Assembly: GCF_010977575.1 (NCBI RefSeq)
Contig: NZ_CP048812.1
Coordinates: 3,100,001-3,164,000, forward strand
Direction: 5' to 3'
Length of the DNA stretch: 64,000 bases
Origin: Halomonas socia
GTDB lineage: Bacteria; Pseudomonadota; Gammaproteobacteria; Pseudomonadales; Halomonadaceae
Positions 23,000 through 32,189 of the stretch are shown in pieces (the first letter of the stretch is position 1; each line of letters starts with the position of its first letter). The translations under genes and the position numbers were made by a program. Below the pieces are notes generated by a model, which was not told the DNA's origin, searched no databases, and saw only the letters and a program-made list of their open reading frames with translations.

Positions 23000-24679
23000 T
23001 TACATATTCGGATAGTTGGGCCCGCCGCCGCCCTCCGGCGCCACCCAGGTGATGTTCTGGGCCGGGTCCTTGATGTCGCAGGTCTTGCAGTGCACGCAGT
23101 TCTGGAAGTTGATCTGGAAGCGCGGCTGGCCGGCGTCGTCCTCGACGACCTCGTAGACCCCTGCCGGGCAGTAGCGGCTGGCCGGCTCGGCGTACTTGGG
23201 CAGATTGTCGCGGATCGGCAGTTCCGGGTCGGCGAGCTTGAGATGACAGGGCTGATCCTCCTCGTGGTTGGTGTTGGAGAGAAACACCGAGGAGGCCTTG
23301 TCGAAGGAGAGCTTGCCGTCAGGCTTGGGGTAGTTGATCTTCTCGAACTCGCTGGCCGGCTTGAGTGCCGCATGGTCCGGGGTGGTGTCGTGGACAGTGG
23401 GCAGCTTGCCACCCAGCAACTGGTCGAGGAAGTTGTAGGCGCCGCCGCCGACGGTGCCGTACTTGTGGATCGCCGGGCCGAAGCTGGCGCTCTCCTTGAG
23501 CTCGGCGTAGGCCCAGCTGGCCTGCCACTTGTCGCTGAAGGCGGTCAGTTCCTGGCCGCCCTCGTCGCCTGTAGCAAGCGCCTCGAAGACGCTCTCGGCG
23601 GCCACCAGGCCCGACTTCATGGCGGTGTGCAGGCCCTTGATCTTGGCGAAGTTGAGGGTGCCGGCGTCGCAGCCGATCAGCAGGCCGCCGGGGAAAGTCA
23701 TCTTGGGCAGGCAGTTGAGCCCGCCCTTGGTGATCGCCCGGGCGCCGTAGGCGACCCGTGAGCCGCCCTCAAGGTACTGCTTGAGTAGCGGGTGATGCTT
23801 CATGCGCTGGAATTCGTCGAACGGCGACAGCCAGGGGTTCTGGTAGGAAAGGTCCATGATCAGGCCCACCACCACCTGGCTGTTCTCGGCGTGGTAGAGG
23901 AACCAGCCGCCGTGGGTATCCTTGGCCAGCGGCCAGCCGGAGCCGTGCAGTACCAGGCCCGGCTCGTGCTTGTCGGCGGGCACGTCCCACAGCTCCTTGA
24001 GGCCGATGCCGTAGTGCTGGGGGTCGCGGCCCTCGGCGAGGTCGTACTGCTCGATCAGCCGCTTGCCGAGGTGGCCGCGGGCGCCTTCGGCGAACAGGGT
24101 GTACTTGGCGCGCAGCTCCATGCCGGGCATATGGCCGTCCTTGGGCTGGCCGTCGGCGGCCACGCCCATGTCGCCGATCAGGATGCCCTTGACCACGCCA
24201 TCCTCGATGATCGTCTCCTGGGCGGCGAAGCCGGGGAAGATCTCCACGCCGAGGCTCTCGGCCTGTTCGGCTAGCCAGCGGCACAGGTTGCCGGCGCTGA
24301 TCACGTAGCGCCGGGAGTCGCCACTCGGCATGTCGCCGCCGGTGTTGTGCATGCTCTTGGGCACCAGCGCATTGGGCAGCTTCTGGGCCTTGTCGGCGTC
24401 CTTGAGCAGATACAGCTCGTCGCGAATCGCCGGGGTGGTCAGCGGGGCACCGCGCTCCTCCCAGTCGGGGAACAGCTCATTCAGGGCACGGGGCTCGAAG
24501 ACGGCGCCGGAGAGAATATGCGCGCCCACCTCGGAGCCTTTCTCCACCACGCACACGGTGAGTTCCTGGCCTGCGTCGTTGGCCTGCTGCATCAGGCGGC
24601 AGGCCGCCGACAGCCCTGAGGGCCCGGCGCCGACGATGACGACATCGACGTCCATCGAATCGCGTTCTACGTGTTCCAC
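23000..24679 (-). CDS. Electron transfer flavoprotein-ubiquinone oxidoreductase
   Basis: ETF-QO passes electrons from reduced ETF (from acyl-CoA and other dehydrogenases) to ubiquinone in the membrane. The protein is 559 aa. The FAD-binding DVVIVGAGPSGLSAACRL lies near the N-terminus. The C-terminal ferredoxin-like part has 4Fe-4S ligands in RYCPAGVYEV and NCVHCKTCDIKDP. GTG 24679 is chosen because AGGAG sits seven bases upstream. It is divergent from etfBA, sharing a 235-bp control region. Confidence 0.95.
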   Translation of the reverse strand: MEHVERDSMDVDVVIVGAGPSGLSAACRLMQQANDAGQELTVCVVEKGSEVGAHILSGAVFEPRALNELFPDWEERGAPLTTPAIRDELYLLKDADKAQKLPNALVPKSMHNTGGDMPSGDSRRYVISAGNLCRWLAEQAESLGVEIFPGFAAQETIIEDGVVKGILIGDMGVAADGQPKDGHMPGMELRAKYTLFAEGARGHLGKRLIEQYDLAEGRDPQHYGIGLKELWDVPADKHEPGLVLHGSGWPLAKDTHGGWFLYHAENSQVVVGLIMDLSYQNPWLSPFDEFQRMKHHPLLKQYLEGGSRVAYGARAITKGGLNCLPKMTFPGGLLIGCDAGTLNFAKIKGLHTAMKSGLVAAESVFEALATGDEGGQELTAFSDKWQASWAYAELKESASFGPAIHKYGTVGGGAYNFLDQLLGGKLPTVHDTTPDHAALKPASEFEKINYPKPDGKLSFDKASSVFLSNTNHEEDQPCHLKLADPELPIRDNLPKYAEPASRYCPAGVYEVVEDDAGQPRFQINFQNCVHCKTCDIKDPAQNITWVAPEGGGGPNYPNM

Positions 24680-24764
24680 CTACAGTCTCCTCACACGGTC
24701 TAGTCGCAACCTGCCATTGTGCTTGATTCACTGCCCGCATAACAGGTTATATCGATTTCCGATT

Positions 24765-24778
24765 AAAACGGTCGTTTG
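24765..24778. promoter_or_regulatory. PsrA-like operator between the ETF-QO gene and etfBA
   Basis: AAAAC GGTC GTTTG matches the PsrA half-site pattern (C/G)AAAC-N4-GTTTG at all but the first base. PsrA is the TetR-family fatty-acid sensor of pseudomonads, where etfBA and the ETF-QO gene are reported targets. The site lies in the only AT-rich part of this divergent control region. A possible etfB -10 element, CATAAT, is at 24803-24808, with no good -35. Confidence 0.5.
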
Positions 24779-24914
24779 CTTCTAGTTGTTGGCCATGATA
24801 TGCATAATAGACGCACTGCAACACCCCTACTTAGGGCGGTAAGCGACGCTCGGCTCGATGCATGGCAGTCGCTGCCGATCCAAGACTTCAGCGAGTGAAC
24901 CAAGCGAGGACACT

Positions 24915-25664
24915 ATGAAGGTACTGGTCGCGGTTAAACGCGTCATCGACTACAACGTCAAGATCCGCGTCAAGCCGGATCACTCCGACGTCGACCTCAC
25001 CAACGTCAAGATGGCCATGAACCCCTTCTGCGAGATCGCCGTGGAAGAAGCGGTACGGCTCAAGGAGCGCGGGGTCGCCAGCGAGGTGGTCGCGGTGACC
25101 GTCGGCCCCAAGGCCGCCCAGGAGCAGCTGCGCACGGCACTCGCGCTGGGCGCCGACCGCGCCATTCATCTCGAGACCGACGAGCGGGTCGAGTCGCTGG
25201 CGGTGGCCAAGCTGCTGGCCAAGGTGGTGGAAGACGAGCAGCCGGGTCTCACGATCCTTGGCAAGCAGGCCATCGACACCGACAACAACCAGACCGGCCA
25301 GATGCTGGCGGCGCTGAGCGGCCTGCCCCAGGGCACCTTCGCCTCCGAAGTGGTGGTCGACGGAGACAAGCTGCAGGTCACTCGCGAGATCGACGGCGGC
25401 CTGCAGACCGTCGAGCTCACGCTGCCGGCCATCGTCACCACCGACCTGCGCTTGAACGAGCCGCGCTACGCCAAGCTGCCCGACATCATGAAGGCCAAGA
25501 AGAAGCCGCTCGACGTCAAGACCCCGGCGGAGCTGGGGGTCGAGGTGGGCTCCCGGGTCAGCCTGCTCAAAGTCACCCCGCCCCCCGAGCGCCAGGGCGG
25601 TGTCAAGGTCGGCTCCGTCGATGAGCTGGTGGACAAACTGAAGAACGAAGCCAAGGTGCTTTGA
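24915..25664 (+). CDS. etfB: Electron transfer flavoprotein beta subunit
   Basis: EtfB is the AMP-binding subunit of the ETF heterodimer that accepts electrons from acyl-CoA dehydrogenases. The protein is 249 aa, starting [20 protein letters not shown], with the AMP-binding loop [14 protein letters not shown] and the recognition-loop region near [28 protein letters not shown] precedes the ATG. etfA follows after 28 bp. Confidence 0.97.
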   Translation: MKVLVAVKRVIDYNVKIRVKPDHSDVDLTNVKMAMNPFCEIAVEEAVRLKERGVASEVVAVTVGPKAAQEQLRTALALGADRAIHLETDERVESLAVAKLLAKVVEDEQPGLTILGKQAIDTDNNQTGQMLAALSGLPQGTFASEVVVDGDKLQVTREIDGGLQTVELTLPAIVTTDLRLNEPRYAKLPDIMKAKKKPLDVKTPAELGVEVGSRVSLLKVTPPPERQGGVKVGSVDELVDKLKNEAKVL

Positions 25665-25692
25665 TAAAAGTGCTTCAACAGGAGTCGATCAT

Positions 25693-26643
25693 ATGAGCAT
25701 TCTGGTTCTCGCCGATCTTCACGACGGCCATCTCGCCGACGCCACTGCCCACGTGGTCGCCGCGGCCCAACAGATTGCACCGTCGAGCGGTGGCGATATC
25801 CACGTCCTGGTGGCCGGTGACGACGTCCAGGGCGCCGCCGAGGCCGCCGCCGCACTCGACGGGGTGAGCAAGGTGCGCGTCGCCGACCACGCCGTCTACG
25901 CCCACCAGCTGGCCGAGCCCATGGGCGCGCTGCTGGTGGCCCTGGCCGATGACTACAGCCACGTGCTGGCCTCTGCTTCCACCACCGGCAAGAACGTGCT
26001 GCCGCGGCTTGCCGCGCTCAAGGACGTCAGCCAGCTCTCCGAGATCATCGCCGTGGAGAGCGCCGACACCTTCCAGCGGCCGATCTACGCCGGCAACGCC
26101 ATCGCCACGGTCAAGAGCGACGACCCGCTCAAGGTGATCAGCGTACGCACCACCGCCTTCGACGCCGTGGCCCGTTCTTCTCAAGATCAGGGCAGCGCCG
26201 CCATTGAGCGCGTCGACACGGTGGTGGAGAACAGCCAGTCCACCTTCGTCAAGGAAGCACTCGCCCAGTCCGACCGCCCCGAGCTGGGCGGCGCCAAGAT
26301 CGTCATCTCTGGCGGCCGCGGCATGGGCAACGGCGACAACTTCAAACTGCTCGACGGCATCGCCGACAAGCTGGGGGCCGCCATCGGCGCCTCGCGGGCT
26401 GCGGTGGACGCCGGCTTCGTGCCCAATGACATGCAGGTCGGCCAGACCGGCAAGATCGTCGCCCCGGACCTGTACATCGCCGTGGGTATCTCCGGTGCCA
26501 TCCAGCACCTGGCGGGGATGAAGGACTCCAAGGTGATCGTGGCGATCAACAAGGACGAGGAGGCGCCGATCTTCCAGGTCGCCGATTACGGATTGGTCGG
26601 TGATCTGTTCGAGGTGCTGCCGGCGCTGGAAAGCAAGCTGTAA
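25693..26643 (+). CDS. etfA: Electron transfer flavoprotein alpha subunit
   Basis: EtfA carries most of the FAD site of ETF. The protein is 316 aa. The FAD-binding C-terminal half shows [36 protein letters not shown] and [16 protein letters not shown] in order. It works with EtfB and passes electrons to the divergently encoded ETF-QO. CAGGAGTCGATC precedes the ATG. A hairpin follows. Confidence 0.97.
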   Translation: MSILVLADLHDGHLADATAHVVAAAQQIAPSSGGDIHVLVAGDDVQGAAEAAAALDGVSKVRVADHAVYAHQLAEPMGALLVALADDYSHVLASASTTGKNVLPRLAALKDVSQLSEIIAVESADTFQRPIYAGNAIATVKSDDPLKVISVRTTAFDAVARSSQDQGSAAIERVDTVVENSQSTFVKEALAQSDRPELGGAKIVISGGRGMGNGDNFKLLDGIADKLGAAIGASRAAVDAGFVPNDMQVGQTGKIVAPDLYIAVGISGAIQHLAGMKDSKVIVAINKDEEAPIFQVADYGLVGDLFEVLPALESKL

Positions 26644-26668
26644 TACCTAGCGCTTCCTGCGTCTTGCC

Positions 26669-26697
26669 ACAACGCCTCGCTTCTTGCGGGGCGTTGT
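26669..26697 (+). terminator. Hairpin after etfA, likely terminator
   Basis: ACAACGCCTCGC (26669-26680) pairs with GCGGGGCGTTGT (26686-26697) over 12 bp with one T-G pair and a TTCTT loop. No clear T run follows, so termination may be weak or assisted. Confidence 0.5.
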
Positions 26698-26728
26698 CGT
26701 CTGTGGCCGATGCCCTGCCGCCAGAACG

Positions 26729-26754
26729 AAAAAAAGCCCCGCCGTGGCGGGGCT
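26729..26754 (-). terminator. Rho-independent terminator of the TonB-dependent receptor gene
   Basis: Read on the minus strand, AGCCCCGCC and GGCGGGGCT form a nine-pair inverted repeat that folds as a GC-rich hairpin, followed by seven T residues. It lies 33 bp past the receptor stop. Confidence 0.88.
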
Positions 26755-26786
26755 AACAACGATGCGAAACGCCAGTCAGGCGCGGG

Positions 26787-28973
26787 TCAGAACTCGTAGC
26801 TGGCCGAGAGCCACAGGCTGCGGCCGTCGAGGTAGACGCCGTCGGTGGAGCGGCCGGTCTGGGTGAAGCGGTAGGCGTGATAGGTCTCGCCTTCATGCTG
26901 GTAGGCATCGGCCTTGCCGAAGTCCTTGTCGAGCAGGTTGTAGACGGTGCCGGTCAGGCGCACGTTGTCGGAGACCTGGTAGGAGGCGCGCAGGTTGAAT
27001 AGCTCATAGCCATCGAGCTTGTTGCCCACCTGTTCATAGAGCGACAGATTCTGCCCTGAGGTGGGGAGGCCGCCGGCGAAGCGCTCGCGGGAAGCGTAGT
27101 ACTCGCCCTCCAGGGTGGTGCTCAGCCGCTCGTTGACGTCCCAGGTGAGGCTCGCGGTGAGCTTGTGCTTGGGGGTGTTGCTGAGCACCAGGCCTTCGCT
27201 TTCGCCGGAGGTGATCTCGGTATCGGTATAGGTGTAGCCGCCGCTCAGCGACCAGGCGGGGGCGAACTGATAGCGGGCATTCAGCTCGATGCCGCGGGTT
27301 TCTGCCGAGTCGATGTTGATTAGCTGGCTGAAGCCTTCCTGCGCGGTGAAGTTGCCCACGCTCAAGCAGTTGCCCAGCCCGGCATTGGGCGTATTGCCGT
27401 CATCATCGACATACTGGCAGTTGGGAATGTCGTCGGCACTGGCGATACGATCGGTGAAGCGGTTGTAGAACAGCGTGGCACCGGCCGAGAAACCGTCGAG
27501 ATTGTCATACAGGGCGCCAAGCTCGTAGTTGGTGCTTTTCTCGGGCTCGAGATCGGGAGAGCCGATGGAGACGGTTGCCCCCTGACCGGTAAAGCCGGTA
27601 ATGCCATCGTGGAGCTGATTGAGCGAGGGTGTCTTGTAGCCGCGGCTGATCCCGCCTTTCAGCGTCCAGTGATCGGTGGTGTTCCATACCAGGTAGCCGC
27701 GCGGGCTGAAATGGCCGCCGAAGGCGTCGTGGTGCTCGTAGCGCCCGCCCAGGGTCAGTGCCAGGTCGTCACGCAGCCACCACTCATCCTCGGCGAATAG
27801 CGCCCAGCTACTCTGCTCGAAGGCACTGCTGCCCGCGGCGCCGTCCTCGAGGCGCGAGTCGATGTACTGCCCGCCGAGCGTCACCATATGCGCGCCGATG
27901 GGCGCGACGAACTTGCTGTCGACGGTAATATCGCGGTTTTCGAGCAACCGCGGTTCGCCGCCTTCGGCTTGATAGCCATAGGCGGGTGCGCTGCCTTCCG
28001 GCAGGGTGCGGCCGAGAGTCTCGGTGGTGGAGTGGGTAATGCTGCTGTCCCAGGTGCCTGCCTCGAGACGCGCTGAATGGCCAAGTGCCAGTTGGTCGCG
28101 GTTGAAGCGTAGCTCATCCTCGTAGCCGAAGATACGCTCCGGGGTATCCAGGTTGCCAAGGCGCCCGTCGCTGTTGTCGTAGGCCTGGCGCGAGCGCTCG
28201 AGATCGAGCCATAGCGTGTTGGTGTCGTCCGGGGTCAGGGTCAGGCGGCCGCCCAGCGAGTAGATGCGGCCCTCGCTGGGACGCGGGTCGCGTCCGCTGC
28301 CGTCCTCGATCAGGCGCTCCGAGCTGTCGCGGTCGAACAGCCGGCCGCGCAGCTGCAGGCCCAGGGTATCTTCGATCAGCGGCCCCGAGGTGTAGAGGTT
28401 GAGGGTCTGGGAGTTGCCTGCATCGCGATCCTGCTGGAAGGTGCTGTCGACCGACAGGTTGCCGGTCCAGGTGTCGCTGACCGGGCGGGTAATGATATTG
28501 ATAACCCCGCCCATGGCATCGGAGCCGTAGAGCGTCGACATCGGCCCACGAATGACCTCGATGCGCTCGATGCTCGACAGCGGTGGCATGAAGCTGGTCG
28601 AGGTCTCGCCGAAGCCGTTGGGGGTGACGTCGCCGGCGGCGTTCTGGCGGCGGCCGTCGATCAGGATCAGGGTATAGGCGCTGGGCATGCCGCGGATGCC
28701 GATGTTGAGCCCGCCGGTCTTGCCAGTGCCGCTGCGCACGTCGACGCCGGGCACGTCGGCGATGGCTTCGGCAACGTTGGAGAAGCGCTTGCGCTCGAGC
28801 TCCTCGCGGGTCACTACCGAGATACTCGCTGGTGCATCGGTCAGTGCCTGCTCGAAGCCTGCGGCGGTGACCACGATGCTGTCGAGGCGCGGGGACTCTT
28901 CGGCAACGGCGGTCAGGGAAGCACCGGCCGCGGCGATGGCGACGGCCAGGGTGCGTCGAGACGCATGGGTCAT
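26787..28973 (-). CDS. TonB-dependent siderophore receptor, IrgA/CirA-like
   Basis: An outer-membrane ligand-gated porin of 728 aa. A signal peptide occupies about residues 1-24. The TonB box is DSIVVTAAG. The plug domain has SISVVTREELERK, VPGVDVRSG, IRGMPSAYTLILIDGRR and VIRGPMSTLYGSDAMGGVIN. A 22-strand barrel follows, ending in SASYEF with the terminal Phe used for barrel assembly. The family imports catecholate siderophores or their breakdown products; the exact ligand is unknown. A Fur-like site lies upstream. The upstream IrgB-like regulator and the adjacent ABC importer support iron uptake. Confidence 0.92.
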   Translation of the reverse strand: MTHASRRTLAVAIAAAGASLTAVAEESPRLDSIVVTAAGFEQALTDAPASISVVTREELERKRFSNVAEAIADVPGVDVRSGTGKTGGLNIGIRGMPSAYTLILIDGRRQNAAGDVTPNGFGETSTSFMPPLSSIERIEVIRGPMSTLYGSDAMGGVINIITRPVSDTWTGNLSVDSTFQQDRDAGNSQTLNLYTSGPLIEDTLGLQLRGRLFDRDSSERLIEDGSGRDPRPSEGRIYSLGGRLTLTPDDTNTLWLDLERSRQAYDNSDGRLGNLDTPERIFGYEDELRFNRDQLALGHSARLEAGTWDSSITHSTTETLGRTLPEGSAPAYGYQAEGGEPRLLENRDITVDSKFVAPIGAHMVTLGGQYIDSRLEDGAAGSSAFEQSSWALFAEDEWWLRDDLALTLGGRYEHHDAFGGHFSPRGYLVWNTTDHWTLKGGISRGYKTPSLNQLHDGITGFTGQGATVSIGSPDLEPEKSTNYELGALYDNLDGFSAGATLFYNRFTDRIASADDIPNCQYVDDDGNTPNAGLGNCLSVGNFTAQEGFSQLINIDSAETRGIELNARYQFAPAWSLSGGYTYTDTEITSGESEGLVLSNTPKHKLTASLTWDVNERLSTTLEGEYYASRERFAGGLPTSGQNLSLYEQVGNKLDGYELFNLRASYQVSDNVRLTGTVYNLLDKDFGKADAYQHEGETYHAYRFTQTGRSTDGVYLDGRSLWLSASYEF

Positions 28974-29000
28974 GGGTTCACCTTTGAATGATGCTGATTA

Positions 29001-29019
29001 TTGAATGATATTGATTATC
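29001..29019. promoter_or_regulatory. Fur-box-like site before the TonB-dependent receptor gene
   Basis: TTGAATGATATTGATTATC matches the 19-bp Fur consensus GATAATGATAATCATTATC at 14 positions. It lies 28 bp upstream of the receptor start, in the gap between the receptor and the LysR gene. A further related half-site (TGATTATTG) is adjacent. Confidence 0.75.
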
Positions 29020-29087
29020 AGATGCGGGTGAATTCTAACCACAATGGGCAGCGTCGGGGGAGGGGGCGTGCGAGAACGTTGCGTTGC

Positions 29088-30014
29088 TCAGGATGCAACG
29101 CTCGAGGGGCTGGATGATGCGTCCCACTCCGGGGGCAGGTGGCGGCGCAGGAAGTCGAGCATGGCGCTGACCTTGCCGGCCTGGTGGCCGTGGGCGTAAA
29201 GCAGGTTGACCGGCAGCGTCGGCAGACGCCACTCCGGCAGGCAGGCCTCGAGTTCGCCGGGGTGGGCACGTTCGCGGCGCTCGGCGAGCCAGCACGGCAT
29301 GATACCGAGACCCTGGCCACGAGCGATGGCGTCGGCCTGCAGCATGGGCTGGTCGAGTCGCAGGCGCGAGCGCGGCGGTTGGAGCAGAAACTGCGCGCCA
29401 TCGCGGTGACGCAGTGGCAGGCCGCCTGCGGCATCGCCGAGCAGGTCGATCCAATGGTGCTCCAGCAGTTCATCGGGCTGCTGCGGTCGCCCGTGGCGTG
29501 CCAGGTAATCGGGGTGCGCATAGATGCCGCGGCGTAGCAGGGTTAGCTGCTCGCAGCGTAGGGTCTCGTCAATCACTGCACCGAGGGTGACATGAATGGC
29601 GCTGCTCTCCGGGCTGGCATGAAAACGCTCGTGGGTCTTGAGCGTGACGTCGAGGCGACGATGGCGGGCCATGAAGGCGTGCAGCACCTGGGTCATCCAG
29701 GGCCGGGTCAGCGCGACGTGGACATCGACCACCAGCTCACCACTGATCTCGTGGTGCAGCGCTTCGAGGGCCGCTTGGCTCTGCTGCGCCAGCTCCAACA
29801 TGCGCTGGCAGTAGCCATGGAACAGCTCACCGGCCTCGGTGGGCAGCAGGCGATTGGATTGACGGCGCAGCAGCGGGTAGCCGAGACGCGACTCGAGCTG
29901 GCTGATGCGTCGGCTCAGCGTCGACTTGGACAAGCCCAGGCGAGTGGCGCTGCGGGTCAGGTTGCCGGATTCCATGACCGCATCGAAGGCGGTCAGTTCG
30001 TCGAAATCGTGCAT
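29088..30014 (-). CDS. LysR-family transcriptional regulator, IrgB-like
   Basis: A 308-aa LysR regulator. The N-terminal winged helix-turn-helix covers about residues 1-60 (SGNLTRSATRLGLSKSTLSR, RISQLESRLGYPLLRR). The effector domain contains QADAIARGQGLGIMP and AHPGELEACLPEW, which resemble my recollection of IrgB, the activator of irgA in Vibrio cholerae. Here it lies upstream of the receptor on the same strand, not divergent as in Vibrio. The inducer is unknown. Confidence 0.85.
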   Translation of the reverse strand: MHDFDELTAFDAVMESGNLTRSATRLGLSKSTLSRRISQLESRLGYPLLRRQSNRLLPTEAGELFHGYCQRMLELAQQSQAALEALHHEISGELVVDVHVALTRPWMTQVLHAFMARHRRLDVTLKTHERFHASPESSAIHVTLGAVIDETLRCEQLTLLRRGIYAHPDYLARHGRPQQPDELLEHHWIDLLGDAAGGLPLRHRDGAQFLLQPPRSRLRLDQPMLQADAIARGQGLGIMPCWLAERRERAHPGELEACLPEWRLPTLPVNLLYAHGHQAGKVSAMLDFLRRHLPPEWDASSSPSSVAS

Positions 30015-30166
30015 GTCACGTACATCCAGGATGTTCCTCGGTCTGGCTGGGCATCATCAGTATGCCATGAAGGCTCGCTTATATAGAAATGATTCCATTT
30101 GTCATTAGCATTCGAGTTGCGTTGCACGATAGGCAACGCGGCGTTCCATGCAATATGGATGCGCCA

Positions 30167-30185
30167 GTTTATGAGAATCATTATT
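30167..30185. promoter_or_regulatory. Fur-box-like site before the siderophore ABC operon
   Basis: GTTTATGAGAATCATTATT matches the Fur consensus GATAATGATAATCATTATC at 15 of 19 positions, and the TATTATCATC beyond it extends the pattern. It lies 45 bp upstream of the binding-protein start and also faces the divergent LysR gene. Confidence 0.8.
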
Positions 30186-30230
30186 ATCATCTACCTCGAA
30201 GCCCTTCGTTGCTGATGCAGGAGATGCTGG

Positions 30231-31151
30231 ATGTTCCTTACGTTGTTGTCGCGCCGCCCGCTGTTGGCCCTGACGCTGACGCTACTCACCACTGGTGCCC
30301 AGGCGCAGAGCGTGGAAACCGCCCACGGCCCGGTCGATGTCGGCCCAGACCCTGAACGCGTGGTCACGCTCCACGAGGGTGCGCTGGACACCGCGCTGGC
30401 GGTAGGCATGACGCCGTTGGGTGCGGTGACCACGCGCGGAGGCGACGGCGTGGCGAGCTATCTCGACGACTACCTGGATGAGATCGCCATTGTTGGAGTG
30501 GTGCGTGAGATCAATATCGAGGCAGTGCTGAATCAGCAGCCCGACCTGATCCTGGCCCCGCCACAGCTCAGCGATGAGCAGTATGCGCTATTGTCGCGGA
30601 TTGCCCCGACCGTGGTGCCGCCGGCCCAGGGGTTCACTCGTGAGGCGTGGAAGGACGACGCGCGTCTGTATGGCCAGGCGCTGGGTCGAGAAGATCAGGT
30701 TGAGGAGGCCATTGCCGACGTCGAGCGGCGCGCCGCCGACATCGCGCAGACCCTCGACGAGCGCGGGATCGACAGCGGTGCGACCCTGGTGCGCTGGATG
30801 CCCCAGGGGCCGCTGGTGATGTCGTCGCAGCTGTTCAGCACCGGTGTATTGGCGGCTGCCGGCCTCGAGGTTCACGATGGCGGCCTGGTGCCGGAGCAGG
30901 CCGGCCACAGCGACCCGCTGAGCCTGGAGAACCTGTCGCGCATCGATGACGACTGGCTGTTCCTGGCGACCCTCAATGAAGACGGCGAGGAGGCGCTGGC
31001 CAGCGCGCGTCGCTCGCCGGCCTTCGAGCGCCTGGACGTAGTTCAGCGTGAGCGCGTGGTGAGCGTCGACGGCCAGCTGTGGAGCAGCGCCCAGGGGCCG
31101 CTGGCGGCTCAGGCCATCCTCGATGACCTCGAGCGCGTGCTGCTGCCGTGA
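30231..31151 (+). CDS. Periplasmic iron-siderophore-binding protein (FecB/FhuD class)
   Basis: A 306-aa class III periplasmic binding protein. The signal peptide runs to about residue 24 (RRPLLALTLTLLTTGAQAQS). The two lobes are joined by a long helix, with the family marks PERVVTLHEGALDTALAVGM at the start and INIEAVLNQQPDLILAP. It has no lipobox cysteine, so it is probably soluble. CAGGAG lies eight bases before the ATG. The stop overlaps the GTG start of the first permease. Confidence 0.9.
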   Translation: MFLTLLSRRPLLALTLTLLTTGAQAQSVETAHGPVDVGPDPERVVTLHEGALDTALAVGMTPLGAVTTRGGDGVASYLDDYLDEIAIVGVVREINIEAVLNQQPDLILAPPQLSDEQYALLSRIAPTVVPPAQGFTREAWKDDARLYGQALGREDQVEEAIADVERRAADIAQTLDERGIDSGATLVRWMPQGPLVMSSQLFSTGVLAAAGLEVHDGGLVPEQAGHSDPLSLENLSRIDDDWLFLATLNEDGEEALASARRSPAFERLDVVQRERVVSVDGQLWSSAQGPLAAQAILDDLERVLLP

Positions 31152-32164
31152 GCCAGGCCCAGCTCGCGACGCCGGTCCCACGCCTGGCCGCCACCTGGCT
31201 GACGCTGGTACTGCTGTTGGTGGGCGTGGCGCTGCTCAGCGTGCTGCTGGGGGCGGGGGATGTCGGACCCACCCGGGCGCTGGCGGCACTGGCCGGCGGC
31301 GGCGACCCGGAGGCGCGTTTCGTGGTCGGTTCGCTGCGCCTGCCACGCACGCTGATCGGCGTCGCCGTGGGGCTGGCGCTAGGCGTTGCCGGGGCGCTGC
31401 TGCAGGCGGTCACGCGCAACCCGCTGGCCGAGCCTGGCCTGTTGGGCGTCAGTGCGGGCAGCGCCTTTGCGGTAGCGGTGGCGCTCCTGCTGGGTGCCAG
31501 TGCCACTACGCTGCGCGTCTCGGCGGCGCAGCTTGGCGCCCTGGCCGGCTGCCTGTGCGTGCTGAGCGTGACGCGGCTGCGCGGCGTGGGCAGCGACCCG
31601 GTACGGCTGGTGCTCGCCGGGGCGGCGTTCTCCGGCCTGCTGGGATCATTGACCGCCTTGCTGCTGCTGTTCGATCAGCGCGCCGCCGACGAGATTCGCT
31701 TCTGGGTGATTGGCAGCCTCTCGGGGCGGCGTGCCGATGACCTGCTGGCGGTGCTGCCTGGTCTTGCCCTGGCCGCGGCCATCGTCGTGAGTATTGCGCG
31801 TCCGCTGGCGGCGCTGTCGCTGGGCGAGCGGGTGGCCTCGGGGCTTGGCCATCGGCCGGGCCGGGTGCGGCTGCTGGTGATTGTGGCGGTGGCGCTGCTG
31901 GTGGGGGCGGCCACGGCGGTTGCCGGTCCGATCGCCTTCGTCGGATTGGTCGTGCCGTTCGCAGCGCGGGCCCTGGCCGGGCCGGACATCCGCCGTGTGC
32001 TGTGGCTATGCATGCCGCTGGGGCCGCTGATGGTGATCTCGGCGGATATCCTGTCGCGGCTGCTGGTGGCGCCGTCGGAGATGCCGCTGGGCGTGCTCAC
32101 CGCGCTATGCGGTGCCCCGGTGCTGGTGGCGGTGGTACGCGCCAGGCGCATGCCGACCCTTTGA
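31148..32164 (+). CDS. Siderophore ABC transporter permease 1 (FecC/FecD family)
   Basis: A 338-aa FecCD-family permease with about ten transmembrane helices. Family signatures include RLPRTLIGVAVGLALGVAGA, LLQAVTRNPLAEPGLLGVSAG and, near the end, AGPIAFVGLVVPFAAR with SRLLVAPSEMPLGVLTALCG. GTG 31148 overlaps the binding-protein stop (GTGA), so the two are translationally coupled. Confidence 0.92.
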   Translation: MSQAQLATPVPRLAATWLTLVLLLVGVALLSVLLGAGDVGPTRALAALAGGGDPEARFVVGSLRLPRTLIGVAVGLALGVAGALLQAVTRNPLAEPGLLGVSAGSAFAVAVALLLGASATTLRVSAAQLGALAGCLCVLSVTRLRGVGSDPVRLVLAGAAFSGLLGSLTALLLLFDQRAADEIRFWVIGSLSGRRADDLLAVLPGLALAAAIVVSIARPLAALSLGERVASGLGHRPGRVRLLVIVAVALLVGAATAVAGPIAFVGLVVPFAARALAGPDIRRVLWLCMPLGPLMVISADILSRLLVAPSEMPLGVLTALCGAPVLVAVVRARRMPTL

Positions 32165-32189
32165 TCGCGGATGCTCTACTCGCGGAGAC

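Noticed and set aside
23003-23018. CCCGGC-GAA-GCCGGG hairpin at the ETF-QO stop
   Set aside because: A 6-bp stem with no T run; probably incidental in high-GC DNA.
24803-24808. CATAAT as the etfB -10
   Set aside because: No acceptable -35 at 16-18 bp and no extended -10 base pattern; mentioned only in the PsrA-like site entry.
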